DNA of 64,000 nt. It comes from Planctomycetota bacterium. Lineage in GTDB: Bacteria; Planctomycetota; Planctomycetia; Pirellulales; Pirellulaceae. Position 1 is the stretch's first letter; each line of letters begins with the position of its first letter. The DNA lies in the NCBI GenBank assembly GCA_963204915.1, contig CAUJHS010000048.1, forward strand, positions 1-64,000, in the 5' to 3' direction. Position numbers and translations under genes: made by a program. The notes beneath the pieces were generated by a model. The model ran no database searches. It was not told the DNA's origin and saw only the letters and a list, made by a program, of their open reading frames with translations. Below, piece by piece: positions 17,217-26,614 of the stretch.

Positions 17217-20200
17217 CTAGCCAGTTGGTTTTTTCTCGGCGTGAAGGCGAGCCCGGTCGCGCTGGGTCCAATCTCGGACGTTGGAGTGCGCCTCCGGGCT
17301 GTCCAAAACATATCGAAAGAATCGCTCTGCCGACTCCGGCTTGCCATGAATCATGTGCATTTTGCCGAATAGGTAGCCCAACGAGGCCGCCAGTTCGGGA
17401 CTGATTCGGGTCGACAATTTTTCCCAATCGCGAAAACTTCCCTTACCCTGCCAAAACTCAAGAATGGTAATCATGTCGCGATTGGCAATCTGGTTTTGTT
17501 CATACGCGTCAAAGAGCGCGCGGCATTGCGAGCGAATGTACGTTTGATCTGCTTGCGTCGTGTTATCGTCGCGAAAGGCGCTTCGCAGGACGCCGACGTA
17601 CAACATCTGCTCTGCTCCTAGTACATGCGCATTGCGAAGCGAAACGCGACGCAAAACGGTGTCGCGCCCGAGTTTTTTTCCGTGCTCGTCGCGATACATG
17701 TGGAGCGCGACGTCAAGGATCAGGTCGCGTGTGACCGCCGCCCTGGCCACGCGCTCCACAATTTGACTGCCCATGCCGGCTCCGGTCGAAAGCGCGGTCA
17801 GTCGACGGTACGCTTCTTCCGGAGTAAGTTCGCCCGTCCACGAAGCGGCCACAGAATCGAAATTGAATCCATCGGTCAAGTGAATCATCTCGACGCCTTG
17901 CGCTTTGGCGTGATCTTCGGCCGCTGGCGGGCCGTTTCGCCAATTCCGCAACAGCGCTTGCGACCAGGCCTTGTGGGCCGACTCGAGGTCTCCGGCGTCC
18001 TCGTACAACATGCCGCGCAATAACTGGGCGCTCGCGTACTCGGCATGAGCGATCGTTCGAACGTCGGCCTTGTCGAGAAACTCATCCACGTCGCGCTTGG
18101 CCGCGTCGGCTTGGCCGTGCATATAGGACAACCGCGCCCGGTCGACCAAGAGCGAGCGATACTCGGGCCGAATCAGCATGTTTTCATCGATAAGCCACAT
18201 TTCCACGACTTCCAGCGCTGCATCCAGCTTGTCCTGTTCGGCCAGCAACCAAGCGAGATCGGAGACTAACGCGGTTCGCTCACGCGGCTCGACGGGCGCT
18301 TCGCCGGGCGAGTCCTTCAATAAGTCGCGTAGAGTTTCCTCCGCCTTTTCGTAGAAGCCAAGTTCATTTTGAAACACTGCCGCAACCCGGTATGCGTCGG
18401 CGAGTCGCCAACGCGTCATCCGACGCTGGAACGCATCGGCGTTAAAGGCTCGGTCTAAGTCGACCGCAAGTTGGAGGTCTTCCACGTCTCCCTTCGGTGA
18501 AATTGCAATCCGCGAACGTTGACCAATGCGGCGAATATCAAGAAACAGTTTCTGGCGATCTTCTTCCGGCAACAAACGAGCAATTTCCGCCAGATCGTAA
18601 TGACTTGTGACATACTCCATTCGTTTTCGATACGCCTGCATGTCTTCTTGGTCCGCATGAACCTTCATCAAACGCACATTCGCCAGCAAGCGCCATTGCC
18701 GTGCTTCCTGAGGAGACTCATCCGCGACTTGTTGCATGAGCCGCACGTATTCGGCCTCATCGCCCGACGCTTGCAAGCACAGCCCAATCTTGTATTGCAC
18801 CTCGGCGCTGTCGGGCGACTGACGGAAAGCGACGAGGGCGTCGCTGATCTCCCCCGCGGCAAATAACTCGTTGCCGCGCTCCAGCGGCGTCACTTCTTGC
18901 GCCGCGCGTTGGCGTGACGCGGTGCAGCGCGTCAGGAAGCAGGGCTTGGGCCAGATTACGGCGAACTCGCCGGCAGCGCTGATGGGCAGCGGAAACGGGT
19001 CGTCCACTTCGATCCGGTGCGCGTCGTTCACCATCAAGCGGAGACGACTGCCTTCGCGCCTTCCATGGATTCGCAACGGACCATCCCCGGGCGGCAACGT
19101 TGCCCGTCGCAGGGTCTGGCCATCCTGGGCGATGATCATCGTCCATTGCCGATCATCCACTTTGTCTGCGATCGCTCCAAGCGTCGGCAACCGCGCGATG
19201 TCGCTGGGGGCCAAGCCGTCCTGGTAGGCGGGCGTGGTGACCATGAAATCGTAGCGATGGTTCGTTGAGAAGTTAAGCGATAAACCGACGAGAGGCGCGT
19301 CGCGCCAGGAAATATCGAACCGGGTCGCCATTTCAATGTGGCCCGGTGGGCAAGGCACGCCTGTTGGAACCCAGGTCACGAGGTCGCCCACGCGGTTGCG
19401 ATGTAAACGCTCGCCCCCGTCTTCCACCGACGCCTGCTCCGCCATCGCGACCGTCATCACCTCACGAGAAAATGGCGCCGTCCAGTCGAACAAAGGATCC
19501 AGCCTTGCCAGCCGAGCGTCGCGCCGGCGCGCTAAGTCGTCCAGGAGCGTTGTAGCGTCCGGCTTTGCCGAAAGTCCAAACGCTTCACGAAGAAACTGCA
19601 CCCGCTGGTCAAAGCGGGCGCGATCTTCATCGGTAAAAGGCGATTTTTCTAGGGAACGCAGCAATCCACGAACGTACGCGTCCTGCAATTCCCGCCGCCG
19701 ATATTCAACCTGCGGCTTCGTTTCGACGACCGGCAAAGCGGCCATCGCTTGCAACTGTTCGTGCAGGCTCCGCACGGTGGCTTCCGGCAGAACATCCTCA
19801 GATTGCTTTTCTTCCAGAAGCCGCACGTCAAAATTTCGAGATTGTTCGGCGAGAGTACGTAAATGGCTTTCGCGTTGGCGCGCCTCGATTTCTTGCTTTC
19901 GCGCCATGGTTTCGCGATGCAGTGCGGAGGACTCGCGCCGCAAAGCGATGTCTTTCTCATGCAAGGCGCTGCGCACCGAAACATACGCGACCGTAGATAC
20001 GACCGACACGATCACGAGCGCTGCAGCGCCGGCGAGCGTCCAACTGCGATGCCGCCGCGTCCAGCGGCCTGCCTGCTCTACCACCGTGTCTTGATGCGCC
20101 ACCACCGGTTCGTCGGCCAGCCAATGTTCGACATCGTCGGCCAACGCCTGCGCCGAAGGATAGCGATCTTCCGGCTTCAGCGCCATAGCGCGAAGGCAAA

Positions 20201-21419
20201 TGGACTCCAGCGCCGGCGCAATCGCGTGATCGATTTCGCGAGGTCGGGGAAAATCGCCGCGGCGCACTTTAGTCAATGTGTCGTCAATCGAATCATCCGT
20301 GAACGGGGCGTTCCCCGTCAGCAAACAGTACAACGTGGCGCCCAAGCTATAGACATCCGAGGCGGGACCGAGCCGATGGAGCTGGCCGTCGGCTTGCTCG
20401 GGCGGCATGAACGCAGGCGTTCCGAGGGGCGAGCCTTTCAGCGTTTCCGTCGCATCGCCCTTGCCGGAAAGCTCCAAGTGATGTTCTTCCCGATCACGCT
20501 CTTGGCCAGAAGGTTGAACGGTTTTGGCCAATCCCCAGTCGACCACCAGCGTTTCGCCGTACTTACCGAGCATGATGTTGCCCGGCTTCAGATCGCGGTG
20601 CAGCACGCCGCGGCTATGGGCGTATTCAATGGCCTCGCAAACGTCGATAAACCTGGCCAACAACCGGCGTAATTGCAGCATGCGCTCGCCCGGATCGGCG
20701 ACCACGGCCCGGGAATCATGAAAGAACTCAATGGCTTCCTTGAGACTATCGCCCTGGACGAACCGCATTGCGTAGAAAGGGCGGCCATCGGCATAGTGGC
20801 CCAAGCCGTAGACGGGAACGATTCCCGGGTGTTCTAATCCGCCGGTGATTTCGGCTTCGCGCAAGAAGCGGGAGCGCTTGGCGAGACTGTCGGCGTGTTC
20901 GTCCAGCAGTTCCTTAAACGCTACCTCGCGTTTCAGTTCGGTATCGAGCGCAATGGAAACCCTTCCTAGCCCGCCCCGTGCATGAGGCCTGAGCACCCGA
21001 AACCGGAGCAAATGCGGCCCCAAATCGCGAGGCGAAATCGTCTGCGTAGCGTACAAGTCGTCACTTGAAGAGTCGGCCCGATCGAGCGACACCTGGGCGA
21101 CCCCTTGCGTGACCATTGAGTCGTTCAACTGCGTTAGCTCGTTGCGGACGCTGGAGCCAAGCGAACTCAGGGCGCGCAGGCTTTGTTGCGGATCGCCTTG
21201 ATGATTCGCCAAGTGTTTGCGAACCAACGCTGCGATGAGTTGCCGTTCGTCGTTATCCAGGGCGCCTTGCTCAACCAGCACGCTTTCCAAGGTTCGGTCT
21301 TTGTTTCCAATCCAAACCGCAGTCGCAGCGACAAGTTGATTGCGCGAAACGAAGTCGTTTTGCAACGCCAGAATTCCGAACAGCAGGTTTTCTGCGGCAA
21401 GAGTGGAAGCGGATGTCAT
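17217..21419 (-). CDS. Ser/Thr protein kinase with membrane helix and TPR-like sensor
   Basis: In this 1400-residue protein the kinase domain spans about residues 138-430. Lys169 sits in EVAFKELL, the catalytic loop is HRDLKPGN (H274-N281), and the metal site is DWG (294-296) instead of DFG, a variant I associate with planctomycete kinases. APE is replaced by PPEQ. One membrane helix follows near 455-478, then a coiled coil and a long TPR-like region to the C-terminus, presumably extracytoplasmic. The stop is followed two bases later by the ATG of the secreted protein at 15397-17214. The signal it senses is unknown. Confidence 0.9.
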   Translation of the reverse strand: MTSASTLAAENLLFGILALQNDFVSRNQLVAATAVWIGNKDRTLESVLVEQGALDNDERQLIAALVRKHLANHQGDPQQSLRALSSLGSSVRNELTQLNDSMVTQGVAQVSLDRADSSSDDLYATQTISPRDLGPHLLRFRVLRPHARGGLGRVSIALDTELKREVAFKELLDEHADSLAKRSRFLREAEITGGLEHPGIVPVYGLGHYADGRPFYAMRFVQGDSLKEAIEFFHDSRAVVADPGERMLQLRRLLARFIDVCEAIEYAHSRGVLHRDLKPGNIMLGKYGETLVVDWGLAKTVQPSGQERDREEHHLELSGKGDATETLKGSPLGTPAFMPPEQADGQLHRLGPASDVYSLGATLYCLLTGNAPFTDDSIDDTLTKVRRGDFPRPREIDHAIAPALESICLRAMALKPEDRYPSAQALADDVEHWLADEPVVAHQDTVVEQAGRWTRRHRSWTLAGAAALVIVSVVSTVAYVSVRSALHEKDIALRRESSALHRETMARKQEIEARQRESHLRTLAEQSRNFDVRLLEEKQSEDVLPEATVRSLHEQLQAMAALPVVETKPQVEYRRRELQDAYVRGLLRSLEKSPFTDEDRARFDQRVQFLREAFGLSAKPDATTLLDDLARRRDARLARLDPLFDWTAPFSREVMTVAMAEQASVEDGGERLHRNRVGDLVTWVPTGVPCPPGHIEMATRFDISWRDAPLVGLSLNFSTNHRYDFMVTTPAYQDGLAPSDIARLPTLGAIADKVDDRQWTMIIAQDGQTLRRATLPPGDGPLRIHGRREGSRLRLMVNDAHRIEVDDPFPLPISAAGEFAVIWPKPCFLTRCTASRQRAAQEVTPLERGNELFAAGEISDALVAFRQSPDSAEVQYKIGLCLQASGDEAEYVRLMQQVADESPQEARQWRLLANVRLMKVHADQEDMQAYRKRMEYVTSHYDLAEIARLLPEEDRQKLFLDIRRIGQRSRIAISPKGDVEDLQLAVDLDRAFNADAFQRRMTRWRLADAYRVAAVFQNELGFYEKAEETLRDLLKDSPGEAPVEPRERTALVSDLAWLLAEQDKLDAALEVVEMWLIDENMLIRPEYRSLLVDRARLSYMHGQADAAKRDVDEFLDKADVRTIAHAEYASAQLLRGMLYEDAGDLESAHKAWSQALLRNWRNGPPAAEDHAKAQGVEMIHLTDGFNFDSVAASWTGELTPEEAYRRLTALSTGAGMGSQIVERVARAAVTRDLILDVALHMYRDEHGKKLGRDTVLRRVSLRNAHVLGAEQMLYVGVLRSAFRDDNTTQADQTYIRSQCRALFDAYEQNQIANRDMITILEFWQGKGSFRDWEKLSTRISPELAASLGYLFGKMHMIHGKPESAERFFRYVLDSPEAHSNVRDWTQRDRARLHAEKKPTG

Positions 21420-21648
21420 GATACCGGGGGGGTGCGCGACCAGGTGCTTTCATGTCGCTCCATCCAACTTATGACCAACACTCGCTCGACCGCGCAATTA
21501 AGGAGGGTGAGATTCTCGAAGAACGATGACAGTAGCCAAGAGTCTTTCTGCCCTGTTTTCGTTCTAACTCGCGTCAAACGTATATTGATCTCCTGGGTTT
21601 GGATGCGAAGCCCGTGTGCGCGTTAGGAAAGCCATTTGAGACCAATCC

Positions 21649-21975
21649 TTACGCCAAGTCACCCAAGTTTGCGAGAAATTCCGACATCTCACCTGCGGCA
21701 TGCTGGTTGCCTTGACGACGGGCTTCTTCAATACCATCGCGTAAAACACTTCTGGCTTCCTCGATTCGCCCCAGCCGCGTCAATTGCTGCCCGGCCATAA
21801 AAAACGCCGGCACGTAAGGTGGGGTGTCGCGAGTCAACTCGCCAAGCCCGGCCAAACTGCGGTCATGATCCCCCTCCTTGGACAATTCAAGAGCCAAGCT
21901 GTACCGCAAAAAAGTATCGCGAGGATCGTCAGCCAACATGGCTTCGATTTTCGCACGGCGGGAAGGTGCACTCAT
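21649..21975 (-). CDS. small TPR protein
   Basis: The 108-residue product consists of about two tetratricopeptide-like repeats (DTFLRYSLALELSKEGDHDR..., then YVPAFFMAGQQLTRLGRIEEAR). It has no signal peptide or membrane segment, so it is probably cytoplasmic. ATG 21975. Similar stand-alone proteins occur across planctomycetes. The 229 bases between it and the kinase start hold nothing recognisable. Confidence 0.7.
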   Translation of the reverse strand: MSAPSRRAKIEAMLADDPRDTFLRYSLALELSKEGDHDRSLAGLGELTRDTPPYVPAFFMAGQQLTRLGRIEEARSVLRDGIEEARRQGNQHAAGEMSEFLANLGDLA

Positions 21976-22108
21976 CAGCCTAAAACCTACAATCTACCCA
22001 ATTTAAGGAATCAGAAAAATCGTTGTAATTAGTTAAATCCTCAGGCTCATCTTGGACGATACGGGAGTTGCGCCCGTATTGTACTCATTTCCCCCTGAGG
22101 ATCACGAC

Positions 22109-24349
22109 ATGCGCTGGAAACTCATTGTCCTGTTGGGTTTGCTGGCGAGCGGGGCTGCAGCGGCGGCCTTGGTTCGCGGACAGGATGCGACGTCGTACAA
22201 CTCGACGTTTGGCGGTGCGACTTCGTTGCGTTCGCGTCCAACTCCCGCTGCGCCGGCGGACGCGTCCTCTCCGTTTCGGGCCTCAGGGCGAAGCGGCTTG
22301 GCAGAGCGACTACAGCAAGCCCGACAAACCGTCGTTGAAGATTATAACGCAGATGGCGGGGCGCCGGGGCTCCTTCAACCCATGCCCGAGTCGGGTGAAC
22401 CTACGCCGCCGCCGGAACCCGCCATTTCCGCTCAAACCACCGCTGCGGGGCTTCCCTCCGTTTTGAAGCGAGAAGCATCCAGGCCCGACGCCCCGCAAGT
22501 ACGAACCGCCGCCATGGATAAGCCGAGTCAAATTCGGGGAACTTCCCCGGCGGCCGCTCCATTGACCAGTGCGCCAACGCCGGGCGCCACCACCTTGGCT
22601 CCTCCCAGTGGAGCCCGACCGCTCGGTTCACCGCCTCCAGGTGCGCGTCAACTCGGGTCACCCCCGCCTGGCACCGCCGCGCCCGCGACAGCATCGGATG
22701 AAAATACGCCGCCTACCAACACGACGGAAGGCGAACTCACTCCTCCTCCGTTTTTGGGAGACGCGGGGAACGACATCGGATCGTCACGGCGAAGGCCGCT
22801 TGGAACGGCGACTCCGTCGACTCCCTCAACGAACGTGCCTGGTGGATCCGCATCGCCTGCGACCGACTCACCGAGTTTTCGCGCGGCGATGAGCGGTCGC
22901 GATACAATCATGGTGGGCGCTGCTCCCCAGCTCCGACTGGAAACCGTGGGCCCGCAAGCTGTAGTTCGTGGCCGTCCCACCCCGTATACCATGGTGATCT
23001 CCAACACGGGTGATGCGGCAGCACGCGGCGTTGAAGTGCACATCCATTCCCATGCTTCCGTCGACCTGGCGATTGGTCAGGCTACGCATGGCGGAGCCGA
23101 GCTTCGCCGTAACCCCGCGGGAGGCTCCAGTCTCGTGTGGACGATTAGCGAGCTTCCGCGCAGCGCGAGAGCCGAACTGACCGTGAGTGTCGTTACCCGG
23201 GAGAATCGGCCGTTCGAGTTAGGCGCCACGTGGACGTGTGCTGCGCAAGCCGCAGCGGCGCCAATCGAAGTCCTCGAGCCGCAACTGGCAATGACCTTGT
23301 CCGGGCCGAAGGACGTGATGTACGGCGAGACCAAAATCTATACGATCATTTTGACCAACCCTGGCACGGGTGATGTCGATAACGTCATGCTGGCCTTGGC
23401 GCCGATTGGCTCGGACCAAGAAGCGCCGCCGCCACGCAATATTGGTTCATTGCGGGCCGGCGAGCGAAAGGAGATTCCGATTCAGCTCACGGCGCGCGAG
23501 GCGGGAATGCTGCACATTCATGCCCAGGCGACGGCAGATGGCGGGCTGCAGGCTGAGGCGGCCGAAAAAGTGATTGTGCGTCGTGCGCAAATCCAGCTTG
23601 CCGTACAAGGACCGCCGCTCAAGTACGCCGGCACATCGGCGGAGTATCAGGTGCGCATTTCCAATACCGGCAATGCGCCCGCGGAAGACCTTCATGTCGC
23701 GGCAAGTTTGCCAAGCGGCGTTGATTACGTACCTGGCAACGACGGGGGTACGCCCGAAAGTGGCGGAATCGGCTGGCGCGTGGGAAGCCTGGCCCCCGGC
23801 GACGAACGAACCATTACCTTTAGCTGCACCATGCGAGAAGAAGGCGCAAAGCGGTTTGCCCTTCAAGCTCGCGGAGCCGGCGGCCTGCAAGCCACAGCCG
23901 CCGTCGCGACGACCGTCGAAGCATTGGCCGACTTAAAGCTGGAAGTGAACGATCCGCCCGGCCCCATCGCGATTGGAAAAGAGGTCGTCTATGAAGTACG
24001 CATCCTCAACCGCGGCACCAAAGCCGCAGCAGGCATCGAGATCGCGGGCTACTTCTCGGAAGGAATCGAGCCGACGTCTGTCGAAGGTCTGCAATGTGAG
24101 CTAGGTTCCGGACAAGTTACCGCCGCACCCGTAGCTTCGCTACCGGCCGGCGGCGAAATCGTCGTAAGAATCAAGGCCAAGGCCGATCGGCCGGGTAACC
24201 ACATCTTCCGCGCGGTCGTGCAATGCACCGATCCGGAAACGCGCTTGGCAACCGAAGAAACGACACGGTTCTTCGACAACGCTCAACCTGCCGCCGAAGG
24301 CCCCAGCCTGAGTCAACAACCGTCGGCGTTTCAACCTGTCACGCGATAA
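22109..24349 (+). CDS. secreted DUF11-repeat protein
   Basis: The 746-residue protein has a signal peptide (about 1-24), then a Pro/Ala/Thr-rich linker (about 25-270), then about four immunoglobulin-like DUF11/CARDB-type repeats. Each is marked by 'Y.....NTG.....DV.....' elements such as YTMVISNTGDAAARGVEV and YQVRISNTGNAPAEDLHV. I start at ATG 22109, nine bases after GAGG, not at the earlier in-frame start at 22052, which would bury the signal peptide. It is a probable cell-surface or envelope structural protein. It ends in a strong terminator shared with the convergent AI-2E gene. Confidence 0.85.
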   Translation: MRWKLIVLLGLLASGAAAAALVRGQDATSYNSTFGGATSLRSRPTPAAPADASSPFRASGRSGLAERLQQARQTVVEDYNADGGAPGLLQPMPESGEPTPPPEPAISAQTTAAGLPSVLKREASRPDAPQVRTAAMDKPSQIRGTSPAAAPLTSAPTPGATTLAPPSGARPLGSPPPGARQLGSPPPGTAAPATASDENTPPTNTTEGELTPPPFLGDAGNDIGSSRRRPLGTATPSTPSTNVPGGSASPATDSPSFRAAMSGRDTIMVGAAPQLRLETVGPQAVVRGRPTPYTMVISNTGDAAARGVEVHIHSHASVDLAIGQATHGGAELRRNPAGGSSLVWTISELPRSARAELTVSVVTRENRPFELGATWTCAAQAAAAPIEVLEPQLAMTLSGPKDVMYGETKIYTIILTNPGTGDVDNVMLALAPIGSDQEAPPPRNIGSLRAGERKEIPIQLTAREAGMLHIHAQATADGGLQAEAAEKVIVRRAQIQLAVQGPPLKYAGTSAEYQVRISNTGNAPAEDLHVAASLPSGVDYVPGNDGGTPESGGIGWRVGSLAPGDERTITFSCTMREEGAKRFALQARGAGGLQATAAVATTVEALADLKLEVNDPPGPIAIGKEVVYEVRILNRGTKAAAGIEIAGYFSEGIEPTSVEGLQCELGSGQVTAAPVASLPAGGEIVVRIKAKADRPGNHIFRAVVQCTDPETRLATEETTRFFDNAQPAAEGPSLSQQPSAFQPVTR

Positions 24350-24393
24350 CGGCCTTTCGCCACGCGATGCGTTAAGCTACGCGAACGAACTTT

Positions 24394-24422
24394 AAGGACG
24401 GCCCATTCCGGCCGTCCTTTTG
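24394..24422 (+). terminator. bidirectional rho-independent terminator
   Basis: A perfect 10-bp stem (24394-24403 with 24410-24419, 6-base loop) is followed by TTTT on the plus strand and TTAAA on the minus strand. It separates the convergent DUF11 and AI-2E genes. Confidence 0.85.
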
Positions 24423-24495
24423 TGTTCATGGCCTACGGAGGTCCTCGTCAATGCAGATTCACTGGCAGGAGTCGATTCCCGGCGCTTGTGACGAC

Positions 24496-26490
24496 TCAGA
24501 CGGTCGTTTTGGCTGCTTCCATTTTTTCGCGCGCGGCTTCTTTCTCATCGGATTTTGGATCGGCGGGCAAAGGCAAAGCATCGCGCACGAATTCAATCCC
24601 TTCCTTGAAGGACGAAGTGAGGGCGTCCGCTCCTGCTTTTTTCAAGGCGTCACGCATGCGTTCCATGCGCGAGGGCGTATGCCACAGACCCACCAAGAGA
24701 AAGCGGTGCGGTAAGCGGCGTCGGAGCTTGCGGCACACGTTACGCACGCGCATCGACGCACCTGGGGCAATGGCTGAGAGGACGACCCCCTCGATGTTCT
24801 CGTTTTCGATCCGACGGATTAATTCTTCGCTGGCGCCAATCGTCTCCGCGGCTTCGGCCTGATACCCTTGGCCTGTAAGAAGTTGTGCGAACATGACGGC
24901 AGAGATACGGTCGGCTTCGTCTTCCGCCACCAGGCACAAAATGCGTCGCGGCGGGGCAGACTCTTCCAAATCCTCCACCTCCTCGGGTTCTTCGGTCTCC
25001 TCGTCCCCGGTATCGGCCTCGACGTCGGTTACCTCAGCCTGCCCCTTGTCGTCCGGTTTGACGGGTTCTTGCGGAGGAGCCGCGTTTGCACTCGAGATTT
25101 CAAAGTCGCTATGGGTTTCTTCAACCAATTCGGCAATCGACTCGTACACAAATGATTCCTGAACGGCTGTCAGGCGACCGGCATCGCGGTCGCGCTCGGC
25201 CAGGGCGAGCGCGGGTACGAACATGGTCTCATAAAGTTCATCCAGCGAACCGTTGCGGAGAAATTCACTCGCCACGTCCGAGGCGTCTTCATAGTCTTGC
25301 GCTAACAAGCGTTGGTAAAACCGATATTTGAGTTCGAGCGGCGGCTCATCGGCCAGCAAGATATTCAGAAAGGCGAGTTGGGGCACGTGCCGCGCCATGA
25401 CGGTCAGGCACACAATTAACGGAGTCGCCAGCACGAGCCCGACAGGGCCCCAAATCCAGGTCCAAAACACAGCGCCGATGACGATAGCCAAAGTTGAAAC
25501 ACCGGTACTGCTGCCATAAAGCCATGGCTCCAACACGTTATTGGTGACCAATTCCGCCACTACAAACAGCACGATAGTGAGTGCGGGTTGTTGCCACCCC
25601 TCAAATACCGCCAGCGACATGGCGATGGGCGTAATGGCGCCAATCATCGGTCCCACGTAGGGCAAGAATCGCAAGATGGTCGCCAGGAGACCCCACAAAA
25701 TGGCGTTTGGCAGACCAATAAAGTAAAGACCTACACCAACCACGGCGCCGTAGGTGCTATTTACAATGAGCTGCATTAACAAGTAGCGGCTGACTCGCTT
25801 TGCCGCGTCTTCGAGGGCCTGCGTCGTCACATAGACCCGGCTGGTGCCCGCCAGCCGAATGATCCGGTCGCGCAGGTTTTCTCGCTCCAGAAGGATGAAG
25901 ATAACGAACACAATTACAATCGCGGCGCTACCGCCAATTTCCAACACGGGCGCCAAGTCGTTCATGACTTTCAGCGGCGTAAATGCGGTATCGACGATCT
26001 GCACAGGCAACGGCTCTTCGCCGAAAAGAGCGTCTCGCAAGCGAAAATTTGATGGGTCGTCTCCTGGTGTTTTCGTTGTGTCTTCGGCCTTAACCAACTC
26101 CTTTTCAACCCTCTCCACCGTTTCGGCCGCTTCACTCAAGGTGCTGCTGCTGGTCTTCCGTAACGAGCGCACTCGCTCAACCAGGCGGTTTTCATGTTTG
26201 GGTAACTCGGCGGCTACTTCGATCGCCTGTTTGACGAGTACGTAACCTAATCCGCCAATCACGGCAAACGCCAAAGTGACGGTCATCACCACTGCACCGA
26301 CGCGGTGCACGCCCCAGCGCTGCAAGCGGGTTGCTAATGGCGCGAGTAAAAAGCTGAGCAAGACCGCCAGGGCGAACGGCAGCAGCACCTCGCGCGCGAA
26401 ATAGAAAATCGCCACGACCAGGAACACTAACGCCAGCGAACGAAGCGGCGGAGAAAGAAGATCATTACGAGACCGGTCCGAGGCGGGCAT
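24496..26490 (-). CDS. AI-2E/PerM-family membrane protein with C-terminal Rossmann-like domain
   Basis: In this 664-residue protein, residues about 10-390 are the AI-2E/PerM (UPF0118) transporter fold: two N-terminal helices, a long soluble insert, then a GLPNAILWGLLATILRFLPYVGPMIGAI segment and further helices. A linker and a strongly acidic Glu/Asp stretch (about 500-530) lead into a soluble C-terminal domain (about 535-650). It opens with ILCLVAEDEADRISAVMFAQ and resembles a B12-binding or receiver-like Rossmann fold, but I see no phospho-acceptor or cobalamin DxHxxG motif. The substrate is unknown; family members export signals or ions. The fusion is unusual. Confidence 0.85.
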   Translation of the reverse strand: MPASDRSRNDLLSPPLRSLALVFLVVAIFYFAREVLLPFALAVLLSFLLAPLATRLQRWGVHRVGAVVMTVTLAFAVIGGLGYVLVKQAIEVAAELPKHENRLVERVRSLRKTSSSTLSEAAETVERVEKELVKAEDTTKTPGDDPSNFRLRDALFGEEPLPVQIVDTAFTPLKVMNDLAPVLEIGGSAAIVIVFVIFILLERENLRDRIIRLAGTSRVYVTTQALEDAAKRVSRYLLMQLIVNSTYGAVVGVGLYFIGLPNAILWGLLATILRFLPYVGPMIGAITPIAMSLAVFEGWQQPALTIVLFVVAELVTNNVLEPWLYGSSTGVSTLAIVIGAVFWTWIWGPVGLVLATPLIVCLTVMARHVPQLAFLNILLADEPPLELKYRFYQRLLAQDYEDASDVASEFLRNGSLDELYETMFVPALALAERDRDAGRLTAVQESFVYESIAELVEETHSDFEISSANAAPPQEPVKPDDKGQAEVTDVEADTGDEETEEPEEVEDLEESAPPRRILCLVAEDEADRISAVMFAQLLTGQGYQAEAAETIGASEELIRRIENENIEGVVLSAIAPGASMRVRNVCRKLRRRLPHRFLLVGLWHTPSRMERMRDALKKAGADALTSSFKEGIEFVRDALPLPADPKSDEKEAAREKMEAAKTTV

Positions 26491-26614
26491 TCTCAGTTTT
26501 CCTTAACATTCATAAGCGACGGGAAGTACGTCGTCGCGGCGTTCGACATGCGATGCGGGGATGGCTTGGTCACAGCAAATCCCGCGCCACAACGAAAGCG
26601 CCGTTTACGAGAAC

